From the NCBI RefSeq assembly GCF_003170075.1, contig NZ_PMZU01000058.1, positions 1 through 52,498 of the forward strand: a stretch of 52,498 nucleotides of DNA, read 5' to 3'. The first letter of the stretch is position 1, and every line of letters begins with the position of its first letter. Shown one piece after another: positions 35,027 to 44,186 of the stretch. The notes beneath the pieces were generated by a model that made no database searches, had not been told where the DNA came from, and saw only the letters and a program-made list of their open reading frames with translations. Source of the DNA: Methanoregula sp. Its GTDB lineage: Archaea; Halobacteriota; Methanomicrobia; Methanomicrobiales; Methanospirillaceae. The position numbers and the translations under genes are program-made.

Positions 35027-35311
35027 TTATTTAAGGCCTTTTTTAAGGGCCCGCAGCCGTGCAGCTTCTTCTGCATCCTGTACCCGCAACAGGAAGGTCC
35101 CGTGGCAGGGTTTGGTGTACGGGAAGATGACAAAATCCCCGTCAAGGCCGACTGCAATCGGGGGGACGCCGATAGTATGGACATCGAAGATCTTGAACCC
35201 CGGCTCGACATCGATCGATTCGGAAAAGTGGCCCCTGATGTATTCCCTGCACTCCTTGAACGAAGCATCCCGGATCAGGATCTCGTAATTGAGCGCTTCT
35301 ACGCAGCCCAT
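35027..35311 (-). CDS. DUF1894 family methanogen protein
   Basis: A 94-residue protein of the DUF1894 family, as far as I can tell restricted to methanogens and of unknown function. Features: YEILIRDASFKECREYIRG near residue 9, the hydrophobic core FKIFDVHTIGVPPIAVGLDGDFVIFPYTKPCHGTF near residue 40, and a charged C-terminal helix. Its start overlaps the end of the DUF1890 gene by 13 bases, so the two are translationally coupled and probably act together. Confidence 0.82.
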   Translation of the reverse strand: MGCVEALNYEILIRDASFKECREYIRGHFSESIDVEPGFKIFDVHTIGVPPIAVGLDGDFVIFPYTKPCHGTFLLRVQDAEEAARLRALKKGLK

Positions 35312-35775
35312 GGTGCCACCTCGTCGATTGCTTTTTTCAGCGGCAGGGGGTTGTGCACGGCCTTTGCCGCGATCTTCGTGCAGGGGAAGGTGATCTGCTG
35401 TACGAGATCCTCCTGGTGCTCGCCATACACAAGGACATACAGTTTCGCTTTCGATATTGCACTCATCGTCGCAGCGTAACTGATACCTGCATCATTATGG
35501 ATGAACACGAAACACCGGTCGAAGTCACGCTTCTTTTCCATGATCTGGGCGACGGCCCGGTCAAGATCCATGACCTCCCCTAGGTAGTGCCGGTCTGGAT
35601 CGGCGACCACAAGCAGGGTGTTTGCCGCTTTGTTGCCGGCGATAATTGGGGTTATACCGGCTTTTTTGAACCGGCTGACGAGGTACAGTGCGATGCTTGT
35701 TTGCACCGGCACCTGCGGGCACCCCAGTACGAGGAGCGCTGTTTTCGGGGGTTGTACAGTGGTATCTGATTCCAT
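35299..35775 (-). CDS. DUF1890 family methanogen protein
   Basis: A 158-residue protein of the DUF1890 family, a methanogen-associated family with a Rossmann-like fold. LLVLGCPQVPVQTSIALYL near residue 14 and GITPIIAGNKAANTLLVVADP near residue 40 form the first beta-alpha units. CFVFIHNDAGISYAATMSAI near residue 87 carries the only recognisable signature. It has no signal or membrane segment. It is adjacent to DUF1894 here, which fits a conserved pair, but the biochemical role is unknown. Confidence 0.82.
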   Translation of the reverse strand: MESDTTVQPPKTALLVLGCPQVPVQTSIALYLVSRFKKAGITPIIAGNKAANTLLVVADPDRHYLGEVMDLDRAVAQIMEKKRDFDRCFVFIHNDAGISYAATMSAISKAKLYVLVYGEHQEDLVQQITFPCTKIAAKAVHNPLPLKKAIDEVAPWAA

Positions 35776-35872
35776 GACCTGCTCACGTTTTTTGTACAGT
35801 TCTCCTGTTTGAGAGCCTTAGGCAATAACCCTGTGTATCCTGCCCAACTGCGCATCTGTTTGCAGCAGGAGA

Positions 35873-36196
35873 TCAGGGAGTGCCTTCGATCTCTTGCCGC
35901 ACCCAGTCGAGATAGGGAGTGTAACCTGATATTACCGGCAGCACGATGATCTCCGGGACTTCGGCGCTGTGCATCGAACGGATGACGGCGACAGCCCGGC
36001 CTGCACCCTCTTTTGTGGTCTTTACGATCATCAGGTGTTCAGGATCGTTGCAGAGTTCACCTTTCCACCGGTAGGTGGACTGCACGGGAACAATATTGAC
36101 GCATGCGGCAATCCGCTGGCGAACGAGTGCCTGCGCCATCGATGCCGCCTCGGCCGGTGCCGCCGTGCAGAGAATCACCACGATATCAGTTGCCAT
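35873..36196 (-). CDS. cutA: CutA1-like divalent cation tolerance protein
   Basis: A 107-residue trimer-forming protein of the CutA1 family, linked to copper and other divalent metal tolerance. Seen are RIAACVNIVPVQSTYRWKGE near residue 28 and the C-terminal PEIIVLPVISGYTPYLDWVRQE. The family's ferredoxin-like fold is expected. The precise role in archaea is uncertain. It is a single gene, divergent from dapL. Confidence 0.93.
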   Translation of the reverse strand: MATDIVVILCTAAPAEAASMAQALVRQRIAACVNIVPVQSTYRWKGELCNDPEHLMIVKTTKEGAGRAVAVIRSMHSAEVPEIIVLPVISGYTPYLDWVRQEIEGTP

Positions 36197-36350
36197 TTTT
36201 TGTTTACTCCCTCCCGACAGGCATATACGTACCGTATGTCACTGGTTCGTGCCTGCCCGATATTAAGCATATCTTCCGGGGGCAGCACTCCGTTTTCATG
36301 CCGACCCGATCGTTAATTACTAGAGCCGGGGAATCGAACGTGTATTACCT

Positions 36351-37499
36351 ATGTACTCAACACGCATGAGCAATCTCCCGCCGTATCTTTTTGCACGGAT
36401 CGATGAGATGAAAGCAGAACAGCAGAAAAAAGGTGTTGACATCATCGATCTCGGTGTCGGCGACCCGGATCTCCCCACCCCCCCGCATATTATTGATGCT
36501 CTCTGCACGGCCGCACATAACCCGGACAACCATCATTACCCTTCGTATGCCGGGATGCCTGCCTACCGGCAGGCTGTCGTCGGATGGTATCATAAGCGGT
36601 TCGGTGTCACGCTCGATGCGTCAAAGGAGACCCTTGCCCTGATGGGGTCAAAGGATGGGATCACCCATATCGGGGAAGCGTTTGTGAACCCGGGCGACTA
36701 CGTGCTCGCCCCGAGCCCCGGCTATCCCGGGTATTCGACCGGCACCCTGTTTGCCGAGGGTAAAGTCCACGAGATGCCGCTGTTACGGGAGAACAACTTC
36801 CTCCCGGTCCTTGATGCGATACCGGAGAAAATTGTCCACTCTGCAAAGCTCATGTTCATCAACTACCCCAATAATCCCACTGCGGCCATTGCACCGCTCT
36901 CGTTCTATCGCGAGGTTGTGGATTTTGCCGCCGATCACCATATCGTCGTGGTCTCGGACAACCCCTACTCGGAAGTTGCTTTCGACGGCTACCGTGCCCC
37001 TTCATTTTTAGAGGCAAAAGGAGCCATGGAGGTCGGCATCGAGATGCACTCGCTCTCCAAGACCTACAACATGACCGGCTGGCGGATCGGCATGGCCGTG
37101 GGAAATGCGGAGATCTTATCAGGTCTTGGCCGGGTCAAGACCAATGTCGACTCGGGAGTCTTTAACGCCGTCCAGTACGCCGCGATCGCAGCGCTTTCGG
37201 GCCCGCAGGACTGCGTAAAGGAGGCCTGTGCCATCTACCAGGAGCGCCGTGATGTGCTTATTGCCGGGCTCCGTGAACTGGGCTTTGATGTGCCGGCTCC
37301 GAAGGCCACATTCTATGTCTGGATGCCGGTAAAAGACTGCATGTCCTTTGCGGCAAAACTCCTGAACGGGGCAGGCATCGTCGTGACACCGGGAGTCGGG
37401 TTTGGCTCTGCGGGAGAAGGCTACGTGAGGTTTGCTATCACCCGGCCGGTGGAGCGGATACAGGAAGCCATCGAACGCATGCGGAGGCTTGACCTGTGA
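36351..37499 (+). CDS. dapL: LL-diaminopimelate aminotransferase
   Basis: A 382-residue PLP enzyme that makes LL-diaminopimelate directly from tetrahydrodipicolinate, the short lysine pathway used by many methanogens. Seen are DLGVGDPDLPTPPHI near residue 32, the NYPNNPTAA motif near residue 170, SDNPYSEVAFDG near residue 202 and the PLP lysine in SLSKTYNMTGWRIG near residue 236. It overlaps lysA by four bases. ATG 36351 and ATG 36366 are both possible starts. Confidence 0.93.
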   Translation: MYSTRMSNLPPYLFARIDEMKAEQQKKGVDIIDLGVGDPDLPTPPHIIDALCTAAHNPDNHHYPSYAGMPAYRQAVVGWYHKRFGVTLDASKETLALMGSKDGITHIGEAFVNPGDYVLAPSPGYPGYSTGTLFAEGKVHEMPLLRENNFLPVLDAIPEKIVHSAKLMFINYPNNPTAAIAPLSFYREVVDFAADHHIVVVSDNPYSEVAFDGYRAPSFLEAKGAMEVGIEMHSLSKTYNMTGWRIGMAVGNAEILSGLGRVKTNVDSGVFNAVQYAAIAALSGPQDCVKEACAIYQERRDVLIAGLRELGFDVPAPKATFYVWMPVKDCMSFAAKLLNGAGIVVTPGVGFGSAGEGYVRFAITRPVERIQEAIERMRRLDL

Positions 37500-38788
37500 A
37501 ACTCCCCCCGCATCTTTCCATTAAAGGTGGGCACCTCCACATCGGCGGCCATGACTGCGTTGCCCTTGCAGAAAAATACGGCACCCCGCTCTACGTGACA
37601 AGCGAGGACCGGATCTGCGAACACTTCAGAGACTACCAGAAGGCTCTCTCTGCCCGTTACAACAAAGTACAGGTGCTCTTTGCAGCAAAGGCAAACGGCA
37701 ACCTTGCGGTGATGAGGACGCTCGCGCAGCTGGGCGCCGGGGCTGATGTTTTTTCCAGCGGCGAACTTGCGCTCGCGCTCGAAGCCGGCATGCCGGCACA
37801 GAAACTGCTCTTCAACGGCAGTTCAAAGACAAAAGCTGACCTTGCCCTTGCAGTACAGCATGGTGTAAAGATCTCGCTTGACTCCCTTGACGAACTCCAC
37901 CAGCTTGATGCAATCGCCGGAAAAGCCGGTAAAGTTGCGGAGATCTCGTTCCGGGTCAACCCGGCGCTCGAAGTCCCGACCCACCCGAAGATTGCCACCG
38001 GTCTTGCCACAAGCAAGTTCGGGATCCCCCACGGGCAGATCCCTGCCGCATATAAGGAGGCACTCTCCTGCAAACACGTAAGACCGGTCGGGATCCACTG
38101 CCACATCGGGTCGCAGATCCTTGACGTGGTACCGTTCGCAAAGGCCGCAGAGGTCATGGTGAGGATTGCAAAGGAGCTCTCCGAAAGGGGCGTGAAACTC
38201 GAGTTTCTCGATCTCGGGGGAGGTCTTGGCATCCCGTACCACCACGATACCGACCCGGCGCCGACACCGGAGGATTACGCAAATGCCGTCATGCCGGTCT
38301 TCCTTGCGGGGATCAAAGCGGCCGGAATAACACCCGAACTCTGGATCGAACCGGGACGGTTCCTCGTTGCCGATTCGACCGTGCTCCTCACCCGGGTCAA
38401 CTCGACAAAAGCGGCGCACAAGCGGTTTGCAAACGTGGATGCAGGATTTAACCTGCTCATTCGCCCCGCGATGTACGATGCCTACCACGAGGTAATCGTG
38501 GCAAACCGGGCAGATGCACCCCTGACCACACAGTATACGGTCACCGGGCCCATCTGCGAGACAGGGGACATCCTTGCTCCCGACCGGGAACTGCCGGAGC
38601 TTGCCGCCGGCGATCTCATCTCGGTGCTGGACGCCGGCGCATACGGGTACGCGATGTCCTCGCAGTACAACGGCCGGCCCCGCTGCCCCGAAGTGCTGAT
38701 CCACGGGAAAGATGTGGCGCTCATGCGGCGCAGCGAGACTCTTGCCGATCTGACCGGTACCATGCTGCGCCCGCCCTGGCAGCGGTAA
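37496..38788 (+). CDS. lysA: Diaminopimelate decarboxylase
   Basis: A 430-residue PLP-dependent enzyme that converts meso-diaminopimelate to lysine. The PLP lysine lies in VLFAAKANGNL near residue 62. The phosphate and substrate motifs are HCHIGSQI near residue 200, LDLGGGLGIPY near residue 240 and EPGRFLVADS near residue 283. The C-terminal catalytic Cys motif is GPICETGDIL near residue 350. With dapL it forms the last part of lysine synthesis. A start codon GTG at 37496 overlaps the dapL stop. Confidence 0.95.
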   Translation: MKLPPHLSIKGGHLHIGGHDCVALAEKYGTPLYVTSEDRICEHFRDYQKALSARYNKVQVLFAAKANGNLAVMRTLAQLGAGADVFSSGELALALEAGMPAQKLLFNGSSKTKADLALAVQHGVKISLDSLDELHQLDAIAGKAGKVAEISFRVNPALEVPTHPKIATGLATSKFGIPHGQIPAAYKEALSCKHVRPVGIHCHIGSQILDVVPFAKAAEVMVRIAKELSERGVKLEFLDLGGGLGIPYHHDTDPAPTPEDYANAVMPVFLAGIKAAGITPELWIEPGRFLVADSTVLLTRVNSTKAAHKRFANVDAGFNLLIRPAMYDAYHEVIVANRADAPLTTQYTVTGPICETGDILAPDRELPELAAGDLISVLDAGAYGYAMSSQYNGRPRCPEVLIHGKDVALMRRSETLADLTGTMLRPPWQR

Positions 38789-38804
38789 AGCCGGGGGGCT
38801 TTTT

Positions 38805-40115
38805 GTGGTACTCTTCCACTACGCGCTTGTCGACGACCTCATTTCGCAGGAAGAGTTCGAACGGCGCGTGGAGGAAAAGATCGAGGAATGTGGCGATCTC
38901 CTTGACGAACCGACCGCTGCGATGCTCGTTGTCGGGGCACTGGGGAGGCAGCATGTCAAGGTCCGGGAACTCTCCGGGAAATCCAGCCTTTTTTCGTTTT
39001 TTGCCAAGGTGATTGACAAGACCAAGCCAAAGGAGTTCGTCAGGAAAGATGGCGAGAAGGGCTGGGTTGCCACGATCCTTGTGGGTGACGAGACCGGTAC
39101 CACCCGGATTGTGCTCTGGGACGAGAAGGCAGGTGCAGTTCTTGAGATTGCGTTGGGCGACGTCCTGGAAGTTATCGGAAGGCACCCGGGAAAGAGTACC
39201 CGGGAGATTTACGCACTTGCCCTGCGCAAGGCCACTTGCGAGATCAACTGCACCGCGACCGCTGGCGGGAACGGATCGGGACTGTCGACGGAACCGGTCG
39301 ACCTTGATGTGCTTCTGATCGGCGCAGATGCACCCCGTACGTTTACGCGTCGTGACGGGACGAACGGGGAGATGACGGACTGCGTGATCGGCGATGCAGC
39401 CGGGACTGCCCGCCTCGTTGCATGGGCGCCGGACCTGCTCCGGGATATCCCGGCAGGGAGCGTGATCCATATCACGGGGGCAAAACCAGACCGCCGTTCT
39501 GAGGTGAGGGCCTATAGTATCGATGAGACGGGCACGGTAAGTCTTTCCGCTGCTGTCGTCACCGTTCCCTTTGCCGAGCTTGCATCGGTCAGCGATACCG
39601 GGCACTATTCCGTGCGGGGCGAGATAAAAACCGTGCAGGAACCCCGGTCGTTTACCTCACGGAGCGGGGCGGCCTCGTGGGTACGGAATATCCGTATTGG
39701 TGAGGGAGACGAGGAACTCAAAGTCGTGCTCTGGGGTGAAAATGCACTGGTGCCGGTGCATCCCGGCGATCGCATTGAGATCTACCATGCGGCGGCAAAG
39801 CCCGGCCGGTTCGGTGGGATCGAGCTCGGGGTGGGCCGGGGGAGCATCTTCCGGGTCCCGCACGAAGAAACCCGGAGGATCACCTTTACCGGGACGATCA
39901 TTCCCGGCAACGGGTGCACGTTTGTCGACAACGGCACTGACCGGTACCTTGTCGACGGGGAGTTCCCGGCCGGGTGCGATATGAGGATAACAGGAGTACT
40001 TTCGGGAAGCCGTATTATCCCGGAAACCGTGGAACCTGCGGATAAAAACCCGGAAGAGGTGGCAGGCCGTCTTGCAGCCCTTGTTGCACAGCTGGACATC
40101 CCCTTCCCTCCATAA
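38805..40115 (+). CDS. RPA-like single-stranded DNA-binding protein (OB-fold)
   Basis: A 436-residue protein related to archaeal replication factor A. A helical N-terminus (residues 1-60) is followed by three OB-folds at about residues 65-155, 165-250 and 260-350, each with a (V/I)LWDE/VAWAP/VVLWGE-type strand. A shorter fourth region of about 50 residues ([13 protein letters not shown]) follows. The zinc finger found in some archaeal RPAs is not seen. The GTG 38805 start lies 17 bases after lysA and GGGGGG precedes it. It is expected to protect ssDNA during replication and repair, beside RadA. Confidence 0.85.
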   Translation: MVLFHYALVDDLISQEEFERRVEEKIEECGDLLDEPTAAMLVVGALGRQHVKVRELSGKSSLFSFFAKVIDKTKPKEFVRKDGEKGWVATILVGDETGTTRIVLWDEKAGAVLEIALGDVLEVIGRHPGKSTREIYALALRKATCEINCTATAGGNGSGLSTEPVDLDVLLIGADAPRTFTRRDGTNGEMTDCVIGDAAGTARLVAWAPDLLRDIPAGSVIHITGAKPDRRSEVRAYSIDETGTVSLSAAVVTVPFAELASVSDTGHYSVRGEIKTVQEPRSFTSRSGAASWVRNIRIGEGDEELKVVLWGENALVPVHPGDRIEIYHAAAKPGRFGGIELGVGRGSIFRVPHEETRRITFTGTIIPGNGCTFVDNGTDRYLVDGEFPAGCDMRITGVLSGSRIIPETVEPADKNPEEVAGRLAALVAQLDIPFPP

Positions 40116-40143
40116 ATCACTTTCACCCCCCGCATGGCCCCGG

Positions 40144-40151
40144 GTTATATG
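40144..40151 (+). promoter_or_regulatory. TATA box of radA
   Basis: GTTATATG about 45-50 bases before the ATG at 40195. This leaves room for the ribosome binding site GGAGATG that precedes the start. Confidence 0.45.
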
Positions 40152-40194
40152 GGTGGGGTTAAAATGTTGTTGTGCCATAGGAGATGTACTAGAA

Positions 40195-41172
40195 ATGGCT
40201 GACAAACCTTTGGATATTGAAGATTTACCCGGCGTCGGACCAACTACTGCCGACAAGCTTCGCGAAGCAGGCTACCTTTCCGTTGAGAGCATCGCAACCG
40301 CCGCACCGGCCGAGCTCTCTGAGATCACGGAGATCTCAGAGTCCACGGCAAAAAAGATCATCAAGGCGGCCCGCGAATCCGCAGATATCGGCGGTTTCAA
40401 GACAGGGAAAGATATCTTTGAGCAGAGAAAGGATATCAGGAAACTGTCTTTCCGGGTCCCGGAACTCGACGCACTCTTAGGTGGCGGCATGGAAACCCAG
40501 GCAATCACCGAGATGTACGGTGAGTTTGGTTCTGGTAAAAGCCAGATCGTCCACCAGATGGCAGTCAACGTCCAGCTGCCAGAAGAGCAGGGCGGCCTTA
40601 ACGGCAGCGTGATCTATATCGATACCGAGAACACGTTCCGTCCCGAGCGTATCGAGCAGATGGTCAACGGCCTTGGTATCGATGGCATCCCGGACGCCCA
40701 GGAGTTCCTGGACAATATCCATATCGCCCGGGCGCACACATCCGACCACCAGATGCTTCTCGTGGAGAACTCCCGGGACCTCGCAACCGAACTCAAATCG
40801 AGCGAAAAGCCGGTGAAGCTCTTCATCATCGATTCGCTCACCGCCCACTTCCGGTCCGAGTACGCAGGGCGGGGGACACTTGCCGCACGGCAGCAGAAAC
40901 TCAACCGGCACATGCACGATCTCTTCAAGCTCATCGATGAGCACAACGCGGTTGGCCTCGTCACGAACCAGGTCATGTCAAACCCGGCCGTGTTCTTCGG
41001 AGACCCGACAAAACCCATCGGGGGAAACATCGTGGGCCACACGGCAACCTTCCGGATCTACCTCAGGAAGAGCAAGGCCGGCAAGCGTATTGCACGTCTC
41101 GTAGACAGTCCCAATCTTCCCGAGGGCGAAGCACCATTTATGGTTGAAGAGGCAGGACTCAAGCCGTGTTAA
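40195..41172 (+). CDS. radA: DNA repair and recombination protein RadA
   Basis: A 325-residue archaeal RecA/Rad51 recombinase. The N-terminal helix-hairpin-helix domain covers residues 8-60 ([12 protein letters not shown]). The ATPase core has Walker A GEFGSGKS at residues 109-116 and Walker B LFIIDSLT near residue 205. The polymerisation motif is likely in the [10 protein letters not shown] stretch near residue 86. GGAGATG precedes ATG 40195. Its stop codon overlaps the following phosphatase gene by seven bases. Confidence 0.96.
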   Translation: MADKPLDIEDLPGVGPTTADKLREAGYLSVESIATAAPAELSEITEISESTAKKIIKAARESADIGGFKTGKDIFEQRKDIRKLSFRVPELDALLGGGMETQAITEMYGEFGSGKSQIVHQMAVNVQLPEEQGGLNGSVIYIDTENTFRPERIEQMVNGLGIDGIPDAQEFLDNIHIARAHTSDHQMLLVENSRDLATELKSSEKPVKLFIIDSLTAHFRSEYAGRGTLAARQQKLNRHMHDLFKLIDEHNAVGLVTNQVMSNPAVFFGDPTKPIGGNIVGHTATFRIYLRKSKAGKRIARLVDSPNLPEGEAPFMVEEAGLKPC

Positions 41173-41864
41173 AAGCGCTGTTGACAGATGTTGACGGAAC
41201 GATAACAGATTCCACCCGCAGGATCGACACCGGGGCGATCGAGTGTATCCGGTCGCTCGTAGATGATGGCATCGAGGTCGTCCTTGCGAGTGGGAATACC
41301 TCCTGCTTCATGGACGCCCTATGCAAAATGGCGGGTACTAAAGGGACGTTTATCGCAGAGAACGGTGGGGTGTACCGGATCGGGTACATTGGTGCCCTCC
41401 GCATCACCGGGGATCAGGGAGTCTGCCGGATCGCGCTTGAAACTGTGCAGGCCCATTACCGGAAGAAAGGGATCGAACTGGATCTCTACAACCCCACGTA
41501 CCGGTATGCGGATCTTGCATTTGCCCGGACTGTGCCGGTTGAAGAGGTTCGGCAGGTGCTTTCAAGCCAACCGGTGCAGGTGATCGACACCGGGTATGCC
41601 ATCCACCTCCAGTCCGAAGGTATCAGCAAGGGAACCGCTCTTGTCTCCCTTGCACGCGACATGGGCCTTTCCCCAAAAGACTTTTTTGCCATCGGCGACG
41701 GAACTAACGACATAGAGATGCTCAAATGGGCCGGCAAGGGCGTGACTATCGCAAATGCCCACCCGTCCACAAAAGCGGCGGCATCCGATGTGATGGGAGA
41801 AGGATACGGGAATGGCTTTGTACAAGCCGTAAAAAAGTATTTACCTTATCTTCGGGCAAGGTAA
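41166..41864 (+). CDS. Archaeal phosphoglycolate phosphatase (HAD family)
   Basis: A 232-residue HAD phosphatase of the archaeal phosphoglycolate phosphatase type. Motif I is [11 protein letters not shown] at residue 6, the catalytic Thr/Ser motif is [10 protein letters not shown] near residue 38, and the metal motif is [12 protein letters not shown] near residue 175. It could clear 2-phosphoglycolate, possibly arising from DNA 3'-phosphoglycolate ends, which would fit its place after radA; this is inference. GTG 41166 overlaps radA by seven bases, and the 3' end overlaps the PRC-barrel gene on the other strand by 19 bases. Confidence 0.9.
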   Translation: MLKALLTDVDGTITDSTRRIDTGAIECIRSLVDDGIEVVLASGNTSCFMDALCKMAGTKGTFIAENGGVYRIGYIGALRITGDQGVCRIALETVQAHYRKKGIELDLYNPTYRYADLAFARTVPVEEVRQVLSSQPVQVIDTGYAIHLQSEGISKGTALVSLARDMGLSPKDFFAIGDGTNDIEMLKWAGKGVTIANAHPSTKAAASDVMGEGYGNGFVQAVKKYLPYLRAR

Positions 41865-42100
41865 CGGTCGACGACGATATAATCCTTGATGTCTTTTACT
41901 GCCTCAAAGGGGACAATCAGCAGGCTGCCATCCTCCAGAGTGTATCCATCGGTGACAAATGACTGGTCCGGGTGGATGATCAGGTCGAGGACCTGTCCGG
42001 AATCGAAATCGACCCTGATGTTCTTAAGCGTGCCGACAAGCTTACCATCATTGCTCATGACTTTTTTCCGTGAGAGGCTACGGGCAAATGTACGAGTCAT
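41846..42100 (-). CDS. PRC-barrel domain protein
   Basis: An 84-residue single PRC-barrel domain. The characteristic strands are KLVGTLKNIRVDFDSGQVLDLIIHP and LLIVPFEAVKDIKDYIVVD. Similar small proteins are common in methanogens, often of unknown function, and some may bind RNA-processing partners. A TATA-like AATATTTAA lies about 20 bases upstream. The 3' end overlaps the phosphatase gene tail to tail by 19 bases. Confidence 0.9.
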   Translation of the reverse strand: MTRTFARSLSRKKVMSNDGKLVGTLKNIRVDFDSGQVLDLIIHPDQSFVTDGYTLEDGSLLIVPFEAVKDIKDYIVVDRYLARR

Positions 42101-42268
42101 AAAAAAAATGACGATGTATTAATATTTAAAGTGATCTGAAATGGCGGGGCATAGAAGGTTATTTTGAAAAATCAATCCGACATTTTCGTTCTTTTTTGTG
42201 CGCAGCCCGCGTGAATTAAAAAAAATGCGTCCGGTACAGGAAGTACCGGGGGTAGGGCAGAGCCCGCA

Positions 42269-43147
42269 TCACAGCGAGGGAAAGACCCGGATAATATCCG
42301 TCTGGGTGAGAATACCCACCGGTTTCCCGTTCTCGGTCACCACCAGGCGGCCGATCTCGCGTTCCTTGAAACGCCGGATCACCTCAAAGAGCTTGATATC
42401 TGACGGCGCCTCGACCACATCATGGGTCATCACCTCTGCGGTCTTCGTCTCAAAGGGCAGGCCCCGGTCAAGGGCTTTTGTGACATCGCTTATGGTGATG
42501 ATGCCCGCCAGATGCTCGTCATCTATGACCGGCGCGCCGTGGATGTGATGCTGGTTAAAGAGAGTGATCGCATCCCGAAGGGTCTGGGTACTCGTAAGTG
42601 ACTTGAGCGGTGTGCTCATGTAGGCTTTTATCGGCTGCTTCGGGAGCGAGATCATCTCAGAGGTGGCGATAAGAAGCGACTGATTGGACTCATCTTTCCC
42701 GAAGACCTCCCCCCGGATCAGGAGCTTGTTCACCGGCGTCGGGCCAATCGTGATCTTGTCGCCGATCTTGAAGAGCTTTGCACTGCCGACGAGCTTGATG
42801 ACCGCATGGCAGATGTCAGGGTGGCAGAGTGTGGTAAAATCGATCTCCTGCGCATGTGCCCCCTTCACCTCCGCGCCGTCACGGCTGATTGGTACATCGT
42901 AGTCCCCCCCGGATGTGTTCAGGTTGAGCTCCTTGTATGCCAGTTCGGTGGGGATATAGCCGCCCTTTGGCCCGGGGACCCCGTCCACAAGGCCGACCGC
43001 TTTTAAAGACTGCATCTGGTTACGCACCGTACCCGGGTTCCGCAGGATCATATCGGCGATCTCTTCGCCTTTGATGGAATGAGATTGCTGGTGGTAGAGG
43101 GTAATGAGCGTGATCAGGATATCCTTCTGGATAAGGGACAGCTCCAT
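42269..43147 (-). CDS. HTH and CBS-domain regulator
   Basis: A 292-residue protein. An N-terminal winged helix (residues 1-60: GEEIADMILRNPGTVRNQMQSLKAVGLVDGVPGPKGGY) probably binds DNA. A middle domain (about residues 75-160) is conserved in archaeal members and includes GPTPVNKLLIRGEVFG. A CBS pair follows at about residues 170-292 with VIDDEHLAGIITISDVTKAL and GKPVGILTQTDIIRVF. CBS pairs bind adenosyl ligands, so this may be a metabolite-responsive regulator. Start ATG 43147 faces NOG1 with a shared TATA region in between. Confidence 0.85.
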   Translation of the reverse strand: MELSLIQKDILITLITLYHQQSHSIKGEEIADMILRNPGTVRNQMQSLKAVGLVDGVPGPKGGYIPTELAYKELNLNTSGGDYDVPISRDGAEVKGAHAQEIDFTTLCHPDICHAVIKLVGSAKLFKIGDKITIGPTPVNKLLIRGEVFGKDESNQSLLIATSEMISLPKQPIKAYMSTPLKSLTSTQTLRDAITLFNQHHIHGAPVIDDEHLAGIITISDVTKALDRGLPFETKTAEVMTHDVVEAPSDIKLFEVIRRFKEREIGRLVVTENGKPVGILTQTDIIRVFPSL

Positions 43148-43174
43148 AACGATAAGACGTATCACTGTCTATGG

Positions 43175-43182
43175 ATATATAG
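43175..43182. promoter_or_regulatory. Shared TATA element between the CBS regulator and NOG1
   Basis: ATATATAG lies in a 61-base gap between two divergent starts (43147 minus, 43209 plus). It is about 31 bases from each ATG, so it could serve both directions. The near-symmetric sequence reads as a TATA box on either strand. Confidence 0.45.
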
Positions 43183-43208
43183 GTTGGAGTTTTGTGGAAT
43201 TCGAACGG

Positions 43209-44186
43209 ATGCCAACAGTGCCCACTGCAGATGAGATCCTTGATCGGAGCTTTCGCCGTGCAGCAAAGAAGCGTAAAGAGAAGACAAACAAGGATCGGGC
43301 AAACGAGGAATTTGTGCGAGCCGTCGGCGCGGCAATCCACGACCGGCTGGTCTACATCATCCGGGGGTTCCCCGAGTTTGAAAAGATCCCTCCCTTTTAC
43401 CGGGAGATGGCGGATATCCTCTACGGGGTTGACAACATCAAGCAGTCCCTTGGGGCGGTAGGCTGGGCGGCAAAGCACACCAAGATGGTGGGCCACGAGA
43501 TTGCCGTGCAGACCCGGAGGTCGACCGAGACTCTCGTGCTCCGGAAACGGGCGGTCGCACGCCTCGCCTCGATGGTCCATCAGATCGATAAGGATCTGCT
43601 GTTCTTAAACAAGGTGAGGAATACCCTGCGGAAGCTGCCCCACATAGAGGACGCATTTACGGTTGTGATCGCCGGTTACCCCAACGTGGGCAAGTCATCG
43701 TTTATCCGGCTCGTCTCGTCCGCGACCCCCGAGATCGCGTCCTACCCGTTCACGACAAAAGGTGTGATTGTCGGGCTCCGCGAGGAAGGCAGGATCCGCA
43801 TCCAGTTTGTGGATACCCCGGGCATCCTAGACCGTCCCGCAGAGGAGCGAAACCCCATCGAACGGCAGGCACTTTCAGCGATGATGAACGTGGCAAACGT
43901 GATCCTCTTCATCCTCGACCCATCCGAGCACTGCGGGTACCCCATGGAGATGCAGCTGCGGCTCCTTGATGAGGTAAAAGGTATGGTGAACGTGCCGCTT
44001 ATCGTTGTGGCAAACAAGTCCGACCTCAAGGTGCAGGAGGGTTATCTCTCCATGTCCACCGAAACAAAAGACGGTGTGGATGAGGTGCTCAAAGAGATCC
44101 TCAGCCACCGCAAGGCCTGGGAAGCATCACGCAAAGCTGATGAGAGCCAGGCCGATCAGAAACCCGATAATAGTCCCGCCGTTTAA
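43209..44186 (+). CDS. NOG1-type GTPase (ribosome biogenesis)
   Basis: A 325-residue GTPase of the NOG1/Obg group, linked to large ribosomal subunit assembly. The N-terminal helical part (residues 1-150) starts MPTVPTADEIL. GTP-binding motifs are GYPNVGKSS near residue 157, DTPGILD near residue 203 and NKSDLK near residue 276. ATG 43209 suits the TATA spacing; GTG 43194 would give MEFERMPTVPT, which resembles family N-termini more closely. The gene overlaps the presenilin-like gene tail to tail by 60 bases. Confidence 0.93.
   Translation: MPTVPTADEILDRSFRRAAKKRKEKTNKDRANEEFVRAVGAAIHDRLVYIIRGFPEFEKIPPFYREMADILYGVDNIKQSLGAVGWAAKHTKMVGHEIAVQTRRSTETLVLRKRAVARLASMVHQIDKDLLFLNKVRNTLRKLPHIEDAFTVVIAGYPNVGKSSFIRLVSSATPEIASYPFTTKGVIVGLREEGRIRIQFVDTPGILDRPAEERNPIERQALSAMMNVANVILFILDPSEHCGYPMEMQLRLLDEVKGMVNVPLIVVANKSDLKVQEGYLSMSTETKDGVDEVLKEILSHRKAWEASRKADESQADQKPDNSPAV

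Noticed and set aside
37823-38704. Long antisense frame of 293 codons within lysA
   Set aside because: Overlaps a clear diaminopimelate decarboxylase and has no recognisable domain.
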